A stretch of 64,000 bases of DNA from Sphingobacterium alimentarium (GTDB lineage Bacteria; Bacteroidota; Bacteroidia; Sphingobacteriales; Sphingobacteriaceae). The stretch spans positions 1 through 64,000 of the forward strand of contig NZ_SMBZ01000004.1 in the NCBI RefSeq assembly GCF_004342685.1. The letters run 5' to 3'. Below the pieces are notes generated by a model. The model was given only the letters and a program-made list of their open reading frames with translations. It was not told the origin of the DNA and searched no databases. A program made the translations under genes and the position numbers. Below, piece by piece: positions 17,551-26,276 of this stretch. The first letter of the stretch is position 1, and every line of letters begins with the position of its first letter.

Positions 17551-20427
17551 ATGAAAATTAGAAATCTATCCAAATTAGCCTTAGCTGTAGCTATTAGTAG
17601 CTCAGTAGTATTTGAAGGCTGTAAGAAGTATGATGATGACATCACACGTCTTGAACAAAGCATCGATCAGAACAAATCTGACATTGCGACACTTAAATCT
17701 CAATTACAATCTTTAGCAGCGACAAATGTGGTTGAATCAGTGACTTCAATTGCTGGCGGTTTTAGAATTGTCTTCAAATCCTCAACAGGACAAACTACTT
17801 CATACGATGTAGTAAATGGTGCTGCTGGAGCTAAAGGCGACAAGGGAGATAAAGGTGATGCTGGTGCACCAGGTACACAATGGAGAATCAATGCTTCTAC
17901 AGGTGTGTGGGAAAGCTCAGCAAATGGAACTACATGGACAGCTACGACTATCAAAGCACAAGGCGCTGATGGTAAAGCAGGTGCAGACGGTAAAGCAGGT
18001 GCTACACCAGAAATCAAAGATGTAAACGGTAAAAAATACTGGTTCATCGATGGTAAAAACACAGGTGTACAAGCTTATACTGGTGACATCGCTCTAGTAG
18101 CTACGGATGGTGGATACAATGTAGTAATGACATCTTCTGAAGGAGAATCGTCTTCTACAGTATTCTTAGCAAAAGAACAAACATCTGTTAACTCTTTGAC
18201 ATTTGTTGCTAAACACCACATATCACAAGGACCGGTAGCTTCATTCCCAAGAATCGTAAAATCACTTTCTGATAGAACAACAGTGATGCAAGGTTCTGGA
18301 ACATTGACTTACAAATTAAATCCTTACGGCGTAAACCCTTCAAACTACCAAATCGAAGGTCTTATCGCTAATACGTCAGAAATGGCATACTTCAGATCAG
18401 GTGATAACAAGTTAGCTGATTTCACAGTAAGTACATTAGAGCAAAAATATGACGAAGTAACTGTCTTGGCTAAACCAGGCAAAGATGCTTTTGACGGTAT
18501 AATAAGTAATAGCACTACAAAATTCTTAAATGTAGCACTACAAGTTAAAAACACAAAAGCTAGCGCTACAGCGGGAGTAAACGATGCGTCAGCATACCGT
18601 GTGATCTCTAACTATGCTATTGCAAAAGAAGAAGTGATCCAACAATCTGAATTAACGATTGAAGTAGCTGATAAAGGTGCAGATGGTAAATATACGTTAG
18701 CGACAGACGCTGTTCACAATAATCCAGAGACTCGTCAAAACTTCTTCGGTAATGCAAATACGTTGTTTGGTAACCTAGACAATGGTAATTCAATCTCTAC
18801 GAATTTGATCAACAGCCAATCTGTACCTACGTTGAAGTTGAACTTATTCGAAGATGCAGAAAGAGAAATCACTTCAAAATTACCTGGTGATTTAGAAGAA
18901 TACAAATACCGTGGCGGTGTTAACTTAAATGAAACTTTCAAAGGTTTCTACTACAAACACCTTGAAGCCTATACACAAGGTTATTCGTTGCAATCTTTAG
19001 ATGACAACGGATTGGCAGGATATACTTTATCATTCGAAACTATTGATTATACAGATAGCCAAGGTAACAACCACAAGAATGATGTAGTAATCAAAAATGG
19101 TGTTTTACAAGTTAAAGAACGTACACCAGGAGAATACAACACAGCTTCTAACTTAAGAACACCAGTGTTGAAAATCACAATGAAAACTCCTGATGGAACA
19201 GTTTTGGCTACTAAATTTGCTAAAATCCAAATCGTAAGAGCATCTGCTAAACCTATCGAAATCAAAGGTACTTCGACTTATGCAATGACGAATACAAATG
19301 GTGTAAGCAACGTTACTTTAGTAGAGCCAGCTACATTAGATGCAGCATACAACAGATTAGGTCTTGACAGACAATCGTTCTTCAACACTTACTGGTTCAA
19401 TCCTTCTACTATCTCTGTAACTAAGGATGGCAAAAATGTATCTGGAATCTCAGTAGTTCCTGCTTCATACGGTGACAATACATTCAAATTAAATGTAGCT
19501 AGCACAGTACTTCCAGGCACTTACGTGATCAAAGGACAATACACTGCTACAGGTCGTACACCAGTTGAAGTATTATTGACATTAACTGTAACAGGTAACA
19601 ACATCACAACTATCAGCAAGCACGAAAGCTTCTGGAGCAATGGTATCGGTATCATTACAGGTAGATTAGAAAGCGGTCAATGGAAATTAAACGCAAATGT
19701 TTGGGATCTATGGAAACGCAACACTAGCACTACTTCTGGAGCTCCTGTAACTACTTTCGTAGTAACGAAAATCTCGAATGTAAACGGTATCACGGTAGAT
19801 AATGCAAACAGCAACATCTTACTTGATGAAACTAATGCTGACGCGAAGAAATACATCAACACAAACACAACTGTAAGCTTCAAAATTGAAACTTATGTGA
19901 ATGGTGTACACTACGCTGCTAATGATCAAACATTTGCTGTAGCATTCAAAAACCCAGTTAAACCAATCGTTGTACGTTCTGGTGGTGAGATGAAAGATAA
20001 AGAGAACTCGACTACTAACGAATCGAAATTCGATTTGAGAAAATCATTCTCAGTATCTGACTTCAACAACAACGTAATGTACTTATTTGATAGTGCAACA
20101 GCTACTACAAACAAATACAACACTGGTTTATTAGGTCAATACGGCATGAGCTTCCAATTCGGTGCTGGTCAAAGCTTAAATAGCGGAGTAGCTACTTTCG
20201 TAAGAGCAGAAAATGCTAGCGGTACTACTATCAGCTTACCAGCTCAAACTACAGCTACTGTAGTAGGTAATGAAGCAGTATGGACTAACAGAGGTGCAGC
20301 ATTACAAAGTGATATTTACTTGGTATACAAAATCAAAGTTGCTAACAAATTCAATACAGGTTCAGTAGACGCTACTAAACCAGAAGTAGAGAAAGAAGTT
20401 AAAATTAGAGTAAAACCTAACAACTAA
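17551..20427 (+). CDS. Large surface lipoprotein with collagen-like repeats
   Basis: 958 aa. The signal peptide ends in VFEGC, so the mature protein is a lipoprotein. C-KKYDDD after the cysteine is acidic and resembles the Bacteroidota lipoprotein export signal that sends proteins to the cell surface. A short coiled coil (about 28-55) precedes two Gly-X-Y stretches (about 90-107, GAKGDKGDKGDAGAPG, and about 138-150, GADGKAGADGKAG), then a long Thr/Asn/Ser-rich region of repeated beta-sandwich-like segments. Codon choice is strongly biased to a few codons, which suggests high expression. Clostripain-like lipoprotein follows after a terminator. It could be an adhesin or a coat protein. Confidence 0.8.
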   Translation: MKIRNLSKLALAVAISSSVVFEGCKKYDDDITRLEQSIDQNKSDIATLKSQLQSLAATNVVESVTSIAGGFRIVFKSSTGQTTSYDVVNGAAGAKGDKGDKGDAGAPGTQWRINASTGVWESSANGTTWTATTIKAQGADGKAGADGKAGATPEIKDVNGKKYWFIDGKNTGVQAYTGDIALVATDGGYNVVMTSSEGESSSTVFLAKEQTSVNSLTFVAKHHISQGPVASFPRIVKSLSDRTTVMQGSGTLTYKLNPYGVNPSNYQIEGLIANTSEMAYFRSGDNKLADFTVSTLEQKYDEVTVLAKPGKDAFDGIISNSTTKFLNVALQVKNTKASATAGVNDASAYRVISNYAIAKEEVIQQSELTIEVADKGADGKYTLATDAVHNNPETRQNFFGNANTLFGNLDNGNSISTNLINSQSVPTLKLNLFEDAEREITSKLPGDLEEYKYRGGVNLNETFKGFYYKHLEAYTQGYSLQSLDDNGLAGYTLSFETIDYTDSQGNNHKNDVVIKNGVLQVKERTPGEYNTASNLRTPVLKITMKTPDGTVLATKFAKIQIVRASAKPIEIKGTSTYAMTNTNGVSNVTLVEPATLDAAYNRLGLDRQSFFNTYWFNPSTISVTKDGKNVSGISVVPASYGDNTFKLNVASTVLPGTYVIKGQYTATGRTPVEVLLTLTVTGNNITTISKHESFWSNGIGIITGRLESGQWKLNANVWDLWKRNTSTTSGAPVTTFVVTKISNVNGITVDNANSNILLDETNADAKKYINTNTTVSFKIETYVNGVHYAANDQTFAVAFKNPVKPIVVRSGGEMKDKENSTTNESKFDLRKSFSVSDFNNNVMYLFDSATATTNKYNTGLLGQYGMSFQFGAGQSLNSGVATFVRAENASGTTISLPAQTTATVVGNEAVWTNRGAALQSDIYLVYKIKVANKFNTGSVDATKPEVEKEVKIRVKPNN

Positions 20428-20455
20428 GCTTAGTATTAAGTAAAACTTCATACCT

Positions 20456-20485
20456 AAAGGGCAGCATTAATGCTGCCCTTTTTTA
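20456..20485 (+). terminator. Terminator after the collagen-like lipoprotein gene
   Basis: GGGCAGCA (20459-20466) pairs with TGCTGCCC (20471-20478), followed by TTTTTT. Confidence 0.9.
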
Positions 20486-20552
20486 CTATATTTCTAACGT
20501 TAATTTCAATCTACTTTAGGATTTATATATTGAAATATAATTTAACATCACT

Positions 20553-21704
20553 ATGAAAAAACAGGTATACATTCTATTTGCTATCGTACTCGCCTTCAGC
20601 AGCTGCAAAGATACAAAACCCGTCCCTGAGCCTGAACCAGAGCCTGAGATAATCATTGCCGAACGTACTACCTTAATATATCTAGCTGCCAATAATAACC
20701 TAGCGAATGAAGCTGAACTTAATCTACAACAGATAGAAAGAAACCTGAGCAGCACCAAAGGAAATCTTATTGTATTTGCGACATTACCCAATAAGATCCC
20801 AACGCTGTATCATATCAAGCCCAATCCTTCGACTAATTTTGCCGATAGAAAAATTATAAAACAATACCCGAATCTAAATTCTTCCGATCCGCATACCCTT
20901 AAAACGATCATCAACGAGATGGAACAAAATTTTCGTTCCAAATCATATGGATTAATCCTTTGGTCACATGCTACAGGATGGGTTCCTGCGCAAGTAGGTC
21001 CAATCAAACTAAATTCTTTTGGCAAAGACGCCGGTAGAGAAATGGACATCAAAGAGCTCAACTCGGCAATCCCGAAAGATCTATTTGACTTTATAATGTT
21101 TGATGCCTGCTCCATGGCCAGCGTAGAGGTACTGTACGAACTAAAAGATAAGACAAAGTACTTTATCGCCTCTCCCGGAGAAGTGATCGCACAAGGTATG
21201 CCCTACCATCTTATCGTAGATGATTTACTCGAATCCGACGATGAAGTTTATAAAAGAATAGCCCAAAAATATTACGATCATTACAATAATTTAAGCGGAA
21301 ATTTTCAATCCGCTACAGTGTCTGTCATAGATGCCTCAAAGCTGCAAAACATCGCTGAAACCACAAAAAAAATAGTTGAGCAACAGTCACCAAAATTTCC
21401 TGATTTTAATCGGAATGAGATCCAGCGCATGGACTTTGACCGCTTCAGCAATCCACTTATTGCCTTCGATTTTCTAGATTTTATGGAGACAAATTTCGCG
21501 GGTGCACAAGTTAATAATTTGCGATCAGCAATGGATCAAGCTGTAGTGTACAAAGCGAACACGCCTTTATTTAATGGTTTTGCCATCCGTAAAAACAGCG
21601 GCCTTACCTGCTACATTCCGCATGTACGAAACGAAGAGATCGTACATGATTATTACAGATCCCTTACATGGTATCAAGCTAGCGGTTTCAACAAGCTACT
21701 GTAA
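20553..21704 (+). CDS. Clostripain-like (C11) cysteine peptidase lipoprotein
   Basis: 383 aa. A lipoprotein signal ends in AFSSC at about residue 16, followed by a spacer of repeated Pro-Glu residues. The peptidase C11 fold is recognised from TTLIYLAANNNLANEAE, the catalytic histidine in YGLILWSHATGW and the catalytic cysteine in FIMFDACSMASVEV. Family members cut after Arg or Lys and often need self-processing, though processing sites cannot be read here. As a surface lipoprotein directly behind the collagen-like lipoprotein it may process that protein or outside substrates. Confidence 0.85.
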   Translation: MKKQVYILFAIVLAFSSCKDTKPVPEPEPEPEIIIAERTTLIYLAANNNLANEAELNLQQIERNLSSTKGNLIVFATLPNKIPTLYHIKPNPSTNFADRKIIKQYPNLNSSDPHTLKTIINEMEQNFRSKSYGLILWSHATGWVPAQVGPIKLNSFGKDAGREMDIKELNSAIPKDLFDFIMFDACSMASVEVLYELKDKTKYFIASPGEVIAQGMPYHLIVDDLLESDDEVYKRIAQKYYDHYNNLSGNFQSATVSVIDASKLQNIAETTKKIVEQQSPKFPDFNRNEIQRMDFDRFSNPLIAFDFLDFMETNFAGAQVNNLRSAMDQAVVYKANTPLFNGFAIRKNSGLTCYIPHVRNEEIVHDYYRSLTWYQASGFNKLL

Positions 21705-21836
21705 ACCTATTTGCATAACTTATCTTACGTAATTACACACAAAATCAATAGATTACACATTTATTGGAAAGAATTTCACGTATTTATATATAAAAATACA
21801 AACAATTAGGTATAGTATGGTACAACCTTTATACCC

Positions 21837-21844
21837 TATATTTG
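21837..21844 (+). promoter_or_regulatory. -7 promoter element of the 54-aa gene
   Basis: TATATTTG, 41 bp before the ATG at 21886. Confidence 0.6.
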
Positions 21845-21885
21845 TATATCAAAATAGAAAACCAATCTATTAGCTATTAGTACCT

Positions 21886-22050
21886 ATGAAAAAAATAAAA
21901 TCATCAGATTATATTCATGATCTTATTGAAAAAATCAAGCATGTCAAGACTTGTATCAAGGAAAATACAAGCCAAGAATCTGCTTTAAATCAAACGATCA
22001 CTTTCCAAACAAAAGACAAAACGCATATACAAATCAGATTGTATAATTAA
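21886..22050 (+). CDS. 54-aa hypothetical protein
   Basis: A small frame from ATG 21886 to TAA 22050. The product begins MKKIKSSDYIHDLIEKIKHV and ends with the beta-like segment KTHIQIRLYN. It is supported by a good -7 promoter box at 21837 and by a following hairpin that would have been its terminator before a MITE split it. No family recognised. Confidence 0.5.
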   Translation: MKKIKSSDYIHDLIEKIKHVKTCIKENTSQESALNQTITFQTKDKTHIQIRLYN

Positions 22051-22099
22051 AATATCAATACACATCTACCTATTTAACAAAAAGGGTCATTGTATGCAA

Positions 22100-22287
22100 G
22101 AGGGCACTGAAAAAGTCCTCTTCAAAAATTTGAGTATCAAAAACAGGGAAAAAGCACATATTTAACCCACTGACAATCTCATATTTGAAGAGTTGTTGCT
22201 AAATGCATTCAAATAAACAAAGGATAAGGGCTTATGAGTATAAAAATTCATAAGCCCTTTTTTAATGGATAGTTTTTCAGTGCCCTC
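22100..22287. mobile_element. 188-bp MITE with IS1182-like termini
   Basis: Perfect 15-bp terminal inverted repeats: GAGGGCACTGAAAAA at 22100-22114 and its complement at 22273-22287. Flanked by an 8-bp direct repeat GTATGCAA (22092-22099 and 22288-22295). The element has no coding capacity. Inside are a second inverted pair (CTCTTCAAA type, about 22118-22135 and 22177-22192) and a terminator-like hairpin (22228-22264). The end sequence resembles IS1182-family ends, so an IS1182 transposase probably moved it. Confidence 0.85.
22228..22264 (+). terminator. Hairpin with T run inside the MITE
   Basis: GGGCTTATGA (22228-22237) pairs with TCATAAGCCC (22248-22257), then TTTTTT. It may replace the terminator that the MITE split. 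Confidence 0.7.
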
Positions 22288-22319
22288 GTATGCAATGACC
22301 CTTTTTTATAAGATATCTA

Positions 22320-23636
22320 TTAATACCTGTAAGATTCAGGTTTATACGGACCTTCCACTGCTACACCAATATAAGCTGCTTGATCCGATGTCAATTCATC
22401 CAGCTCCACCCCAATATGTGCTAAATGCAGACGAGCTACCTTCTCATCCAAATGCTTTGGCAAGGTATACACCTTTTTCTCGTACTGCTCGGTATTGGTC
22501 CAAAGTTCTATCTGCGCCAAAGTTTGGTTTGTGAACGAATTAGACATGACAAAGGAAGGATGTCCCGTCGCACAACCCAAATTAACCAGTCGGCCTTCGG
22601 CCAATAAGATTATATCCTTACCAGCGATAGTGTATTTATCCACTTGAGGCTTGATTTCGACTTTGGTATGGCCATGATTTGCATTTAACCAAGCCACGTC
22701 AATCTCGTTATCAAAATGCCCTATATTACACACGACAGTCTTATCCTTCATCATTAAGAAATGCTCTTCGCGAATGATCCCGAAGTTTCCGGTAGTCGTC
22801 ACGACAATATTAGCTTCCTTCACCGCATCCGCCATCTTTTTGACTTCATATCCTTCCATCGCGGCTTGCAATGCACAGATCGGATCGATCTCCGTGACGA
22901 TCACACGAACTCCCGCCGAACGTAAAGATTCGGCAGACCCCTTGCCCACATCACCATATCCCGCTACTACCGCAACTTTACCTGCCAACATCAAATCCGT
23001 AGCCCTACGTATTGCATCCACCAAAGATTCACGACATCCGTATTTATTATCGAATTTCGATTTCGTCACCGAATCATTGACATTGATAGCCGGCAGATGC
23101 AAAGTCCCATTCTTGTAGCGTTCGTACAGGCGATGTACACCTGTTGTCGTTTCCTCGGACAAACCTTTGATACCCGCTATTAATTCAGGATATTGATCAA
23201 AAACCATATTCGTCAAATCGCCTCCATCATCCAAGATCATGTTCAATGGTTGGCGATCTTCACCGAAAAATAAAGTTTGCTCGATGCACCAATTAAAGTC
23301 TTTCTCTGTCATCCCCTTCCATGCATATACGGGAATACCTGCTGCAGCAATAGCTGCCGCCGCATGATCTTGGGTAGAAAATATATTACAAGAAGACCAA
23401 GATACTTCCGCACCAAGCTCAATGAGTGTCTCAATCAATACAGCAGTCTGTATGGTCATGTGTAGACATCCGGCAATTCGAGCGCCTTTCAATGGCTTGG
23501 AAGCGCCAAATTCACGACGCAAGCTCATTAAGCCGGGCATCTCTGCTTCGGCCAATTCTATTTCTTTACGCCCCCACTCTGCTAAGGAAATATCCTTCAC
23601 TTTGTATGGCACATAGGTAGTTTCTAATGATGACAT
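22320..23636 (-). CDS. ahcY: Adenosylhomocysteinase
   Basis: 438-aa NAD-dependent enzyme that splits S-adenosylhomocysteine into adenosine and homocysteine, clearing the inhibitory product of methyltransferases. The Rossmann motif [16 protein letters not shown], the substrate-binding [13 protein letters not shown] and [13 protein letters not shown] segments and the C-terminal PDHYRY-type ending (KPESYRY) are present. Length is normal. Monocistronic. No SAH riboswitch was recognised upstream. Confidence 0.97.
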   Translation of the reverse strand: MSSLETTYVPYKVKDISLAEWGRKEIELAEAEMPGLMSLRREFGASKPLKGARIAGCLHMTIQTAVLIETLIELGAEVSWSSCNIFSTQDHAAAAIAAAGIPVYAWKGMTEKDFNWCIEQTLFFGEDRQPLNMILDDGGDLTNMVFDQYPELIAGIKGLSEETTTGVHRLYERYKNGTLHLPAINVNDSVTKSKFDNKYGCRESLVDAIRRATDLMLAGKVAVVAGYGDVGKGSAESLRSAGVRVIVTEIDPICALQAAMEGYEVKKMADAVKEANIVVTTTGNFGIIREEHFLMMKDKTVVCNIGHFDNEIDVAWLNANHGHTKVEIKPQVDKYTIAGKDIILLAEGRLVNLGCATGHPSFVMSNSFTNQTLAQIELWTNTEQYEKKVYTLPKHLDEKVARLHLAHIGVELDELTSDQAAYIGVAVEGPYKPESYRY

Positions 23637-23747
23637 AAGTATTTCTTTTTAAAATTTAGATCTAAACAAAATTAAACCAAACTGCAATCAAATCAAAGCA
23701 TTAGCTAACTATTCTGTTTATTCTGACATTATCTTGAGGATAGTATC

Positions 23748-23778
23748 TTGACCGTACGTCTATATTCATTTATATTTG
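23748..23778 (+). promoter_or_regulatory. Promoter of the bacilliredoxin gene
   Basis: TTG (23748-23750) and TATATTTG (23771-23778) are 20 bp apart, ahead of the ATG at 23802. The TTG could be read as a start codon but is the -33 box. Confidence 0.7.
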
Positions 23779-23801
23779 CACATAAGCAAAAAGAAAAAAT
23801 T

Positions 23802-24212
23802 ATGTATCCAGAATATTTAGTAGCACCTATGCGTCAAGAATTAGTAGACGCAGGCTTTCAAGAATTAAAATCAGTAGAGGAAGTTGACGCTGCAATTCCT
23901 TCTGAAGGAACTGTTTTTGTAGTAGTAAACTCAGTATGTGGCTGTGCGGCGGCAAATGCACGTCCAGCAGCTCGTTTTGCAGTTGAGAATGGCAAGAAAC
24001 CAAGTAAATTGGTGACTGTATTTGCAGGTATGGAAAAAGAAGCTGTGGATAAAGCACGTCAATATATGTTGCCTTACCCTCCATCTTCACCAGCAATGGC
24101 TTTATTTAAAGATGGTAAATTGGTACACATGATCGAAAGACATATGATCGAAGGTCGTCCTGCACAGATGATTGCAGACAACCTAATCGCTGCATTCGAC
24201 GAATATTGCTAG
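23802..24212 (+). CDS. Bacilliredoxin-like protein (BrxA/BrxB, YphP family)
   Basis: 136-aa thioredoxin-fold protein with the family CxC active site, C46-G-C48 in NSVCGCAAANARP. In Firmicutes this family removes bacillithiol from protein thiols; members in Bacteroidota, many of which make bacillithiol, probably do the same. The start ATG 23802 follows directly after a good promoter. Monocistronic, ended by the terminator at 24240. Confidence 0.9.
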   Translation: MYPEYLVAPMRQELVDAGFQELKSVEEVDAAIPSEGTVFVVVNSVCGCAAANARPAARFAVENGKKPSKLVTVFAGMEKEAVDKARQYMLPYPPSSPAMALFKDGKLVHMIERHMIEGRPAQMIADNLIAAFDEYC

Positions 24213-24239
24213 TTAGAGCAAAGCATTTGATTTTTGAAT

Positions 24240-24277
24240 AAAAAAAGGAAGTCTTTTTGAAAGAACTTCCTTTTTTT
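24240..24277. terminator. Bidirectional terminator between convergent genes
   Basis: AAAAAAAGGAAGT (24240-24252) pairs with ACTTCCTTTTTTT (24265-24277); T runs on both sides serve both strands. Confidence 0.85.
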
Positions 24278-24278
24278 G

Positions 24279-24518
24279 TTAATATCTGTAGCCCGGATAA
24301 TAGTAAACATCATGTCTGTGGTGATGTCCTTTAGATTTTTTTGGCTTCTTATATTTCTTTTTCTTTTGGCCAGGCGCATGTCGCTTTGCGGATTTGTCAC
24401 CATATATTTTCTTAGCCTTACCTGGAGGCAAATGTCCATGTGGATGACGCGAAGTGTAACATGACGACACAGTCAATGTAATAACGAATGCAACCAGATA
24501 CGTAATAAATCTATTCAT
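24279..24518 (-). CDS. Small basic lipoprotein of unknown function
   Basis: 79 aa with a lipoprotein signal peptide ending in TVSSC. The mature part is very rich in Lys, His, Pro and Tyr. Two similar blocks, PPGKAKKIYG and APGQKKKKYK, lie in tandem, and the C-terminus is a His/Tyr-rich tail. Similar Sphingobacteriaceae proteins carry the database name quinol oxidase subunit 4, which I think is a misnomer because no membrane domain is present. A role at the envelope or in metal binding is a guess. Confidence 0.65.
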   Translation of the reverse strand: MNRFITYLVAFVITLTVSSCYTSRHPHGHLPPGKAKKIYGDKSAKRHAPGQKKKKYKKPKKSKGHHHRHDVYYYPGYRY

Positions 24519-24724
24519 AAATCTCCCTTTCTTTTTAGTAGTTTATGCAATAAATAGACCAAACTTGACCCAAAGGGTTTAAAATTTTTAATACAGGTTC
24601 ATAATTTTAACACTCTTCCTTTCCGCTTGAAGGCTACAATCCCCATGCATACAAACGTTCAGTTCTGTACAAAACTCATATAGAAATCATATTTAACTTA
24701 TATTCTTTTACTTTTCTATTTTTA

Positions 24725-24740
24725 ATCGTAATATTACGAT
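24725..24740. promoter_or_regulatory. ArsR operator
   Basis: ATCGTAATATTACGAT, a perfect 16-bp palindrome 13 bp before the arsR-like start codon at 24753; placed where an autorepressor would block transcription. Confidence 0.7.
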
Positions 24741-24752
24741 GATAAATATATT

Positions 24753-25082
24753 ATGGGAATCACAAAGACAGAAATATTCACCAATGAGCAAAATCAATTG
24801 GCGTCGATGCTAAAAGTATTGGGGCATCCGGCCCGATTGGCTATTCTCAACTATATTATCCAGCAGGACGCATGCATATGCACGGATATTGTGGAGGAAA
24901 TCGGACTGGCACAGTCTACCATTTCTCAACATCTTAAAGAATTAAAAAATATTGGAATCATTCAAGGTACAATAGAAGGAAAGTCCATTTGCTATTGTAT
25001 CAATGAGCAGGTGTGGAAAACCATTCAAAATGACTTTAACGGTTTCTTTAATAAGCCAGTATCTGCCGATTCTTGTTGCTAA
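24753..25082 (+). CDS. ArsR/SmtB-family metalloregulator
   Basis: 109-aa winged-helix repressor. The HTH reads ICTDIVEEIGLAQSTISQHL. A CIC pair (C41, C43) lies before and at the HTH start, further cysteines are in SICYCINE, and the C-terminus ends SCC. This fits thiol binding of As(III) or a similar soft metal, which would release the repressor. First gene of a three-gene operon with DUF6428 and a phosphatase-like gene. Confidence 0.88.
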   Translation: MGITKTEIFTNEQNQLASMLKVLGHPARLAILNYIIQQDACICTDIVEEIGLAQSTISQHLKELKNIGIIQGTIEGKSICYCINEQVWKTIQNDFNGFFNKPVSADSCC

Positions 25083-25112
25083 CGACTCATACATACCTTA
25101 AAATTACATACA

Positions 25113-25580
25113 ATGAAACTATCACAAATAAAATCCATTCTGCCATCTTTAGAAAATGTAACCTTCCAATTGGAGGATGGCACATTTGTACCGGAACACT
25201 TTCATGTGACTGAAGTGGGACAGGTTGTCAAAAACTTCATCGACTGTGGAGGAGTAATCCGTCAAGAGAAAGTAGTTAATTTCCAATTGTGGAATGCAAA
25301 TGATTACGAACATCGCCTAAAACCAGGTAAATTGTTAAGTATCATCGAACTCTCGGAAAACAAATTGGGAATAGAAGACGCTGAAATAGAAGTAGAATAC
25401 CAATCTACTACAATTGGGAAATATGATTTGGACTTCGATGGTCAACATTTTGTGCTAAAAAACAAGCAAACTGCTTGTCTAGCTGAAGATGCTTGTGGTA
25501 TCCCGGCACAGAAACCAAAAATTCAATTGGTCAACCTAGCAAATTCAGGCAGCTGTACACCAGGCTCGGGCTGTTGTTAA
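25113..25580 (+). CDS. DUF6428 family protein
   Basis: 155-aa cytoplasmic protein, second in the ArsR operon. The pattern FVPEHFHVTEVG in the N-terminal half and a cysteine-containing C-terminus (SGSCTPGSGCC) match the DUF6428 family, which is regularly found between arsR and arsC-like genes in Bacteroidota. The function is unknown. The C-terminal CC could bind metal or take part in thiol exchange. Confidence 0.75.
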   Translation: MKLSQIKSILPSLENVTFQLEDGTFVPEHFHVTEVGQVVKNFIDCGGVIRQEKVVNFQLWNANDYEHRLKPGKLLSIIELSENKLGIEDAEIEVEYQSTTIGKYDLDFDGQHFVLKNKQTACLAEDACGIPAQKPKIQLVNLANSGSCTPGSGCC

Positions 25581-25589
25581 TAGGCATAG

Positions 25590-26204
25590 ATGGATATGTT
25601 TGATACAATAAAAGATCAACTAGTGCTTATCCAAGCCTATGATACGATATCGGAAGAAAGAAAGGCTGAACTACAGCCTTTCATAGATTATATACAGTCA
25701 AAACACGAAAATGGACAGGCAATAAATCTTAATTTCATATGTACACACAACAGTAGAAGAAGCCATTTGGCCCAAATTTGGGCTCAATGTGCTGCGTATT
25801 TCTACAACATACCCGAAGTATATTGTTATTCGGGAGGTACCGAAACGACAGCTCTGTTTCCAAAGGTGGTCGAAGTATTACAAGGTCAAGGTTTCGAGAT
25901 TAGTAAAATAGCTGACGGCAATAATCCTATTTATGCGATCAAGATGGATGAAAAGAGTCCTCCCCTTATTGGTTTTTCAAAGAAATACGACCATCCATTC
26001 AACCCTGCTTCGGATTTTGCTGCAATTATGACTTGTGACCATGCTGATGAAACTTGTCCCTTTATCGCTGGCGCGAATGTCCGAATACCACTCCGCTACG
26101 AAGATCCGAAAGCATCGGATGGTACACCGCAACAAACTCAAGTGTATTGGGATAGAAGTGTAGAAATAGCCAGAGAAATGTTTTACGCGTTCTCCCGCTT
26201 ATAA
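25590..26204 (+). CDS. Low-molecular-weight phosphatase / arsenate reductase-like protein
   Basis: 204 aa. The phosphate loop C51-THNSR-R57 (CTHNSRRSHLAQ) is the C-x5-R signature of LMW protein tyrosine phosphatases and thioredoxin-type ArsC. A second pair of cysteines in MTCDHADETCPF could form the disulfide relay of arsenate reduction. The protein is longer than classic ArsC (about 140 aa) because of an N-terminal helical part and inserted loops. Last gene of the arsR operon; no arsB or acr3 efflux gene follows. Confidence 0.8.
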   Translation: MDMFDTIKDQLVLIQAYDTISEERKAELQPFIDYIQSKHENGQAINLNFICTHNSRRSHLAQIWAQCAAYFYNIPEVYCYSGGTETTALFPKVVEVLQGQGFEISKIADGNNPIYAIKMDEKSPPLIGFSKKYDHPFNPASDFAAIMTCDHADETCPFIAGANVRIPLRYEDPKASDGTPQQTQVYWDRSVEIAREMFYAFSRL

Positions 26205-26233
26205 ACAACAGTATTTATCCTATTGTATTAACC

Positions 26234-26265
26234 ATCTCCATTATTCATAATAGTATAATGGAGAT
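26234..26265. terminator. Hairpin after the ars-like operon
   Basis: ATCTCCATTAT (26234-26244) pairs with ATAATGGAGAT (26255-26265). No good T run follows, so its role as terminator is likely but not certain. Confidence 0.5.
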
Positions 26266-26276
26266 TGATTAATGCA

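Larger units (their letters stand above)
22079..22307. terminator. Former bidirectional terminator split by a MITE
   Basis: AAAAAGGGTCATT (22079-22091) and AATGACCCTTTTT (22294-22306) are perfect 13-bp arms. With the insertion and one duplication removed, the loop would be GTATGC. The hairpin would have ended both the 54-aa gene and ahcY. Confidence 0.75.

Noticed and set aside
17700..18062. Minus-strand frame rich in Ala, Pro and Leu inside the collagen-like gene
   Set aside because: It is the mirror of the Gly-X-Y repeat coding sequence, not a gene.
23637..23747. SAH riboswitch before ahcY
   Set aside because: No matching conserved core was recognised, and such riboswitches are not usual in Bacteroidota.
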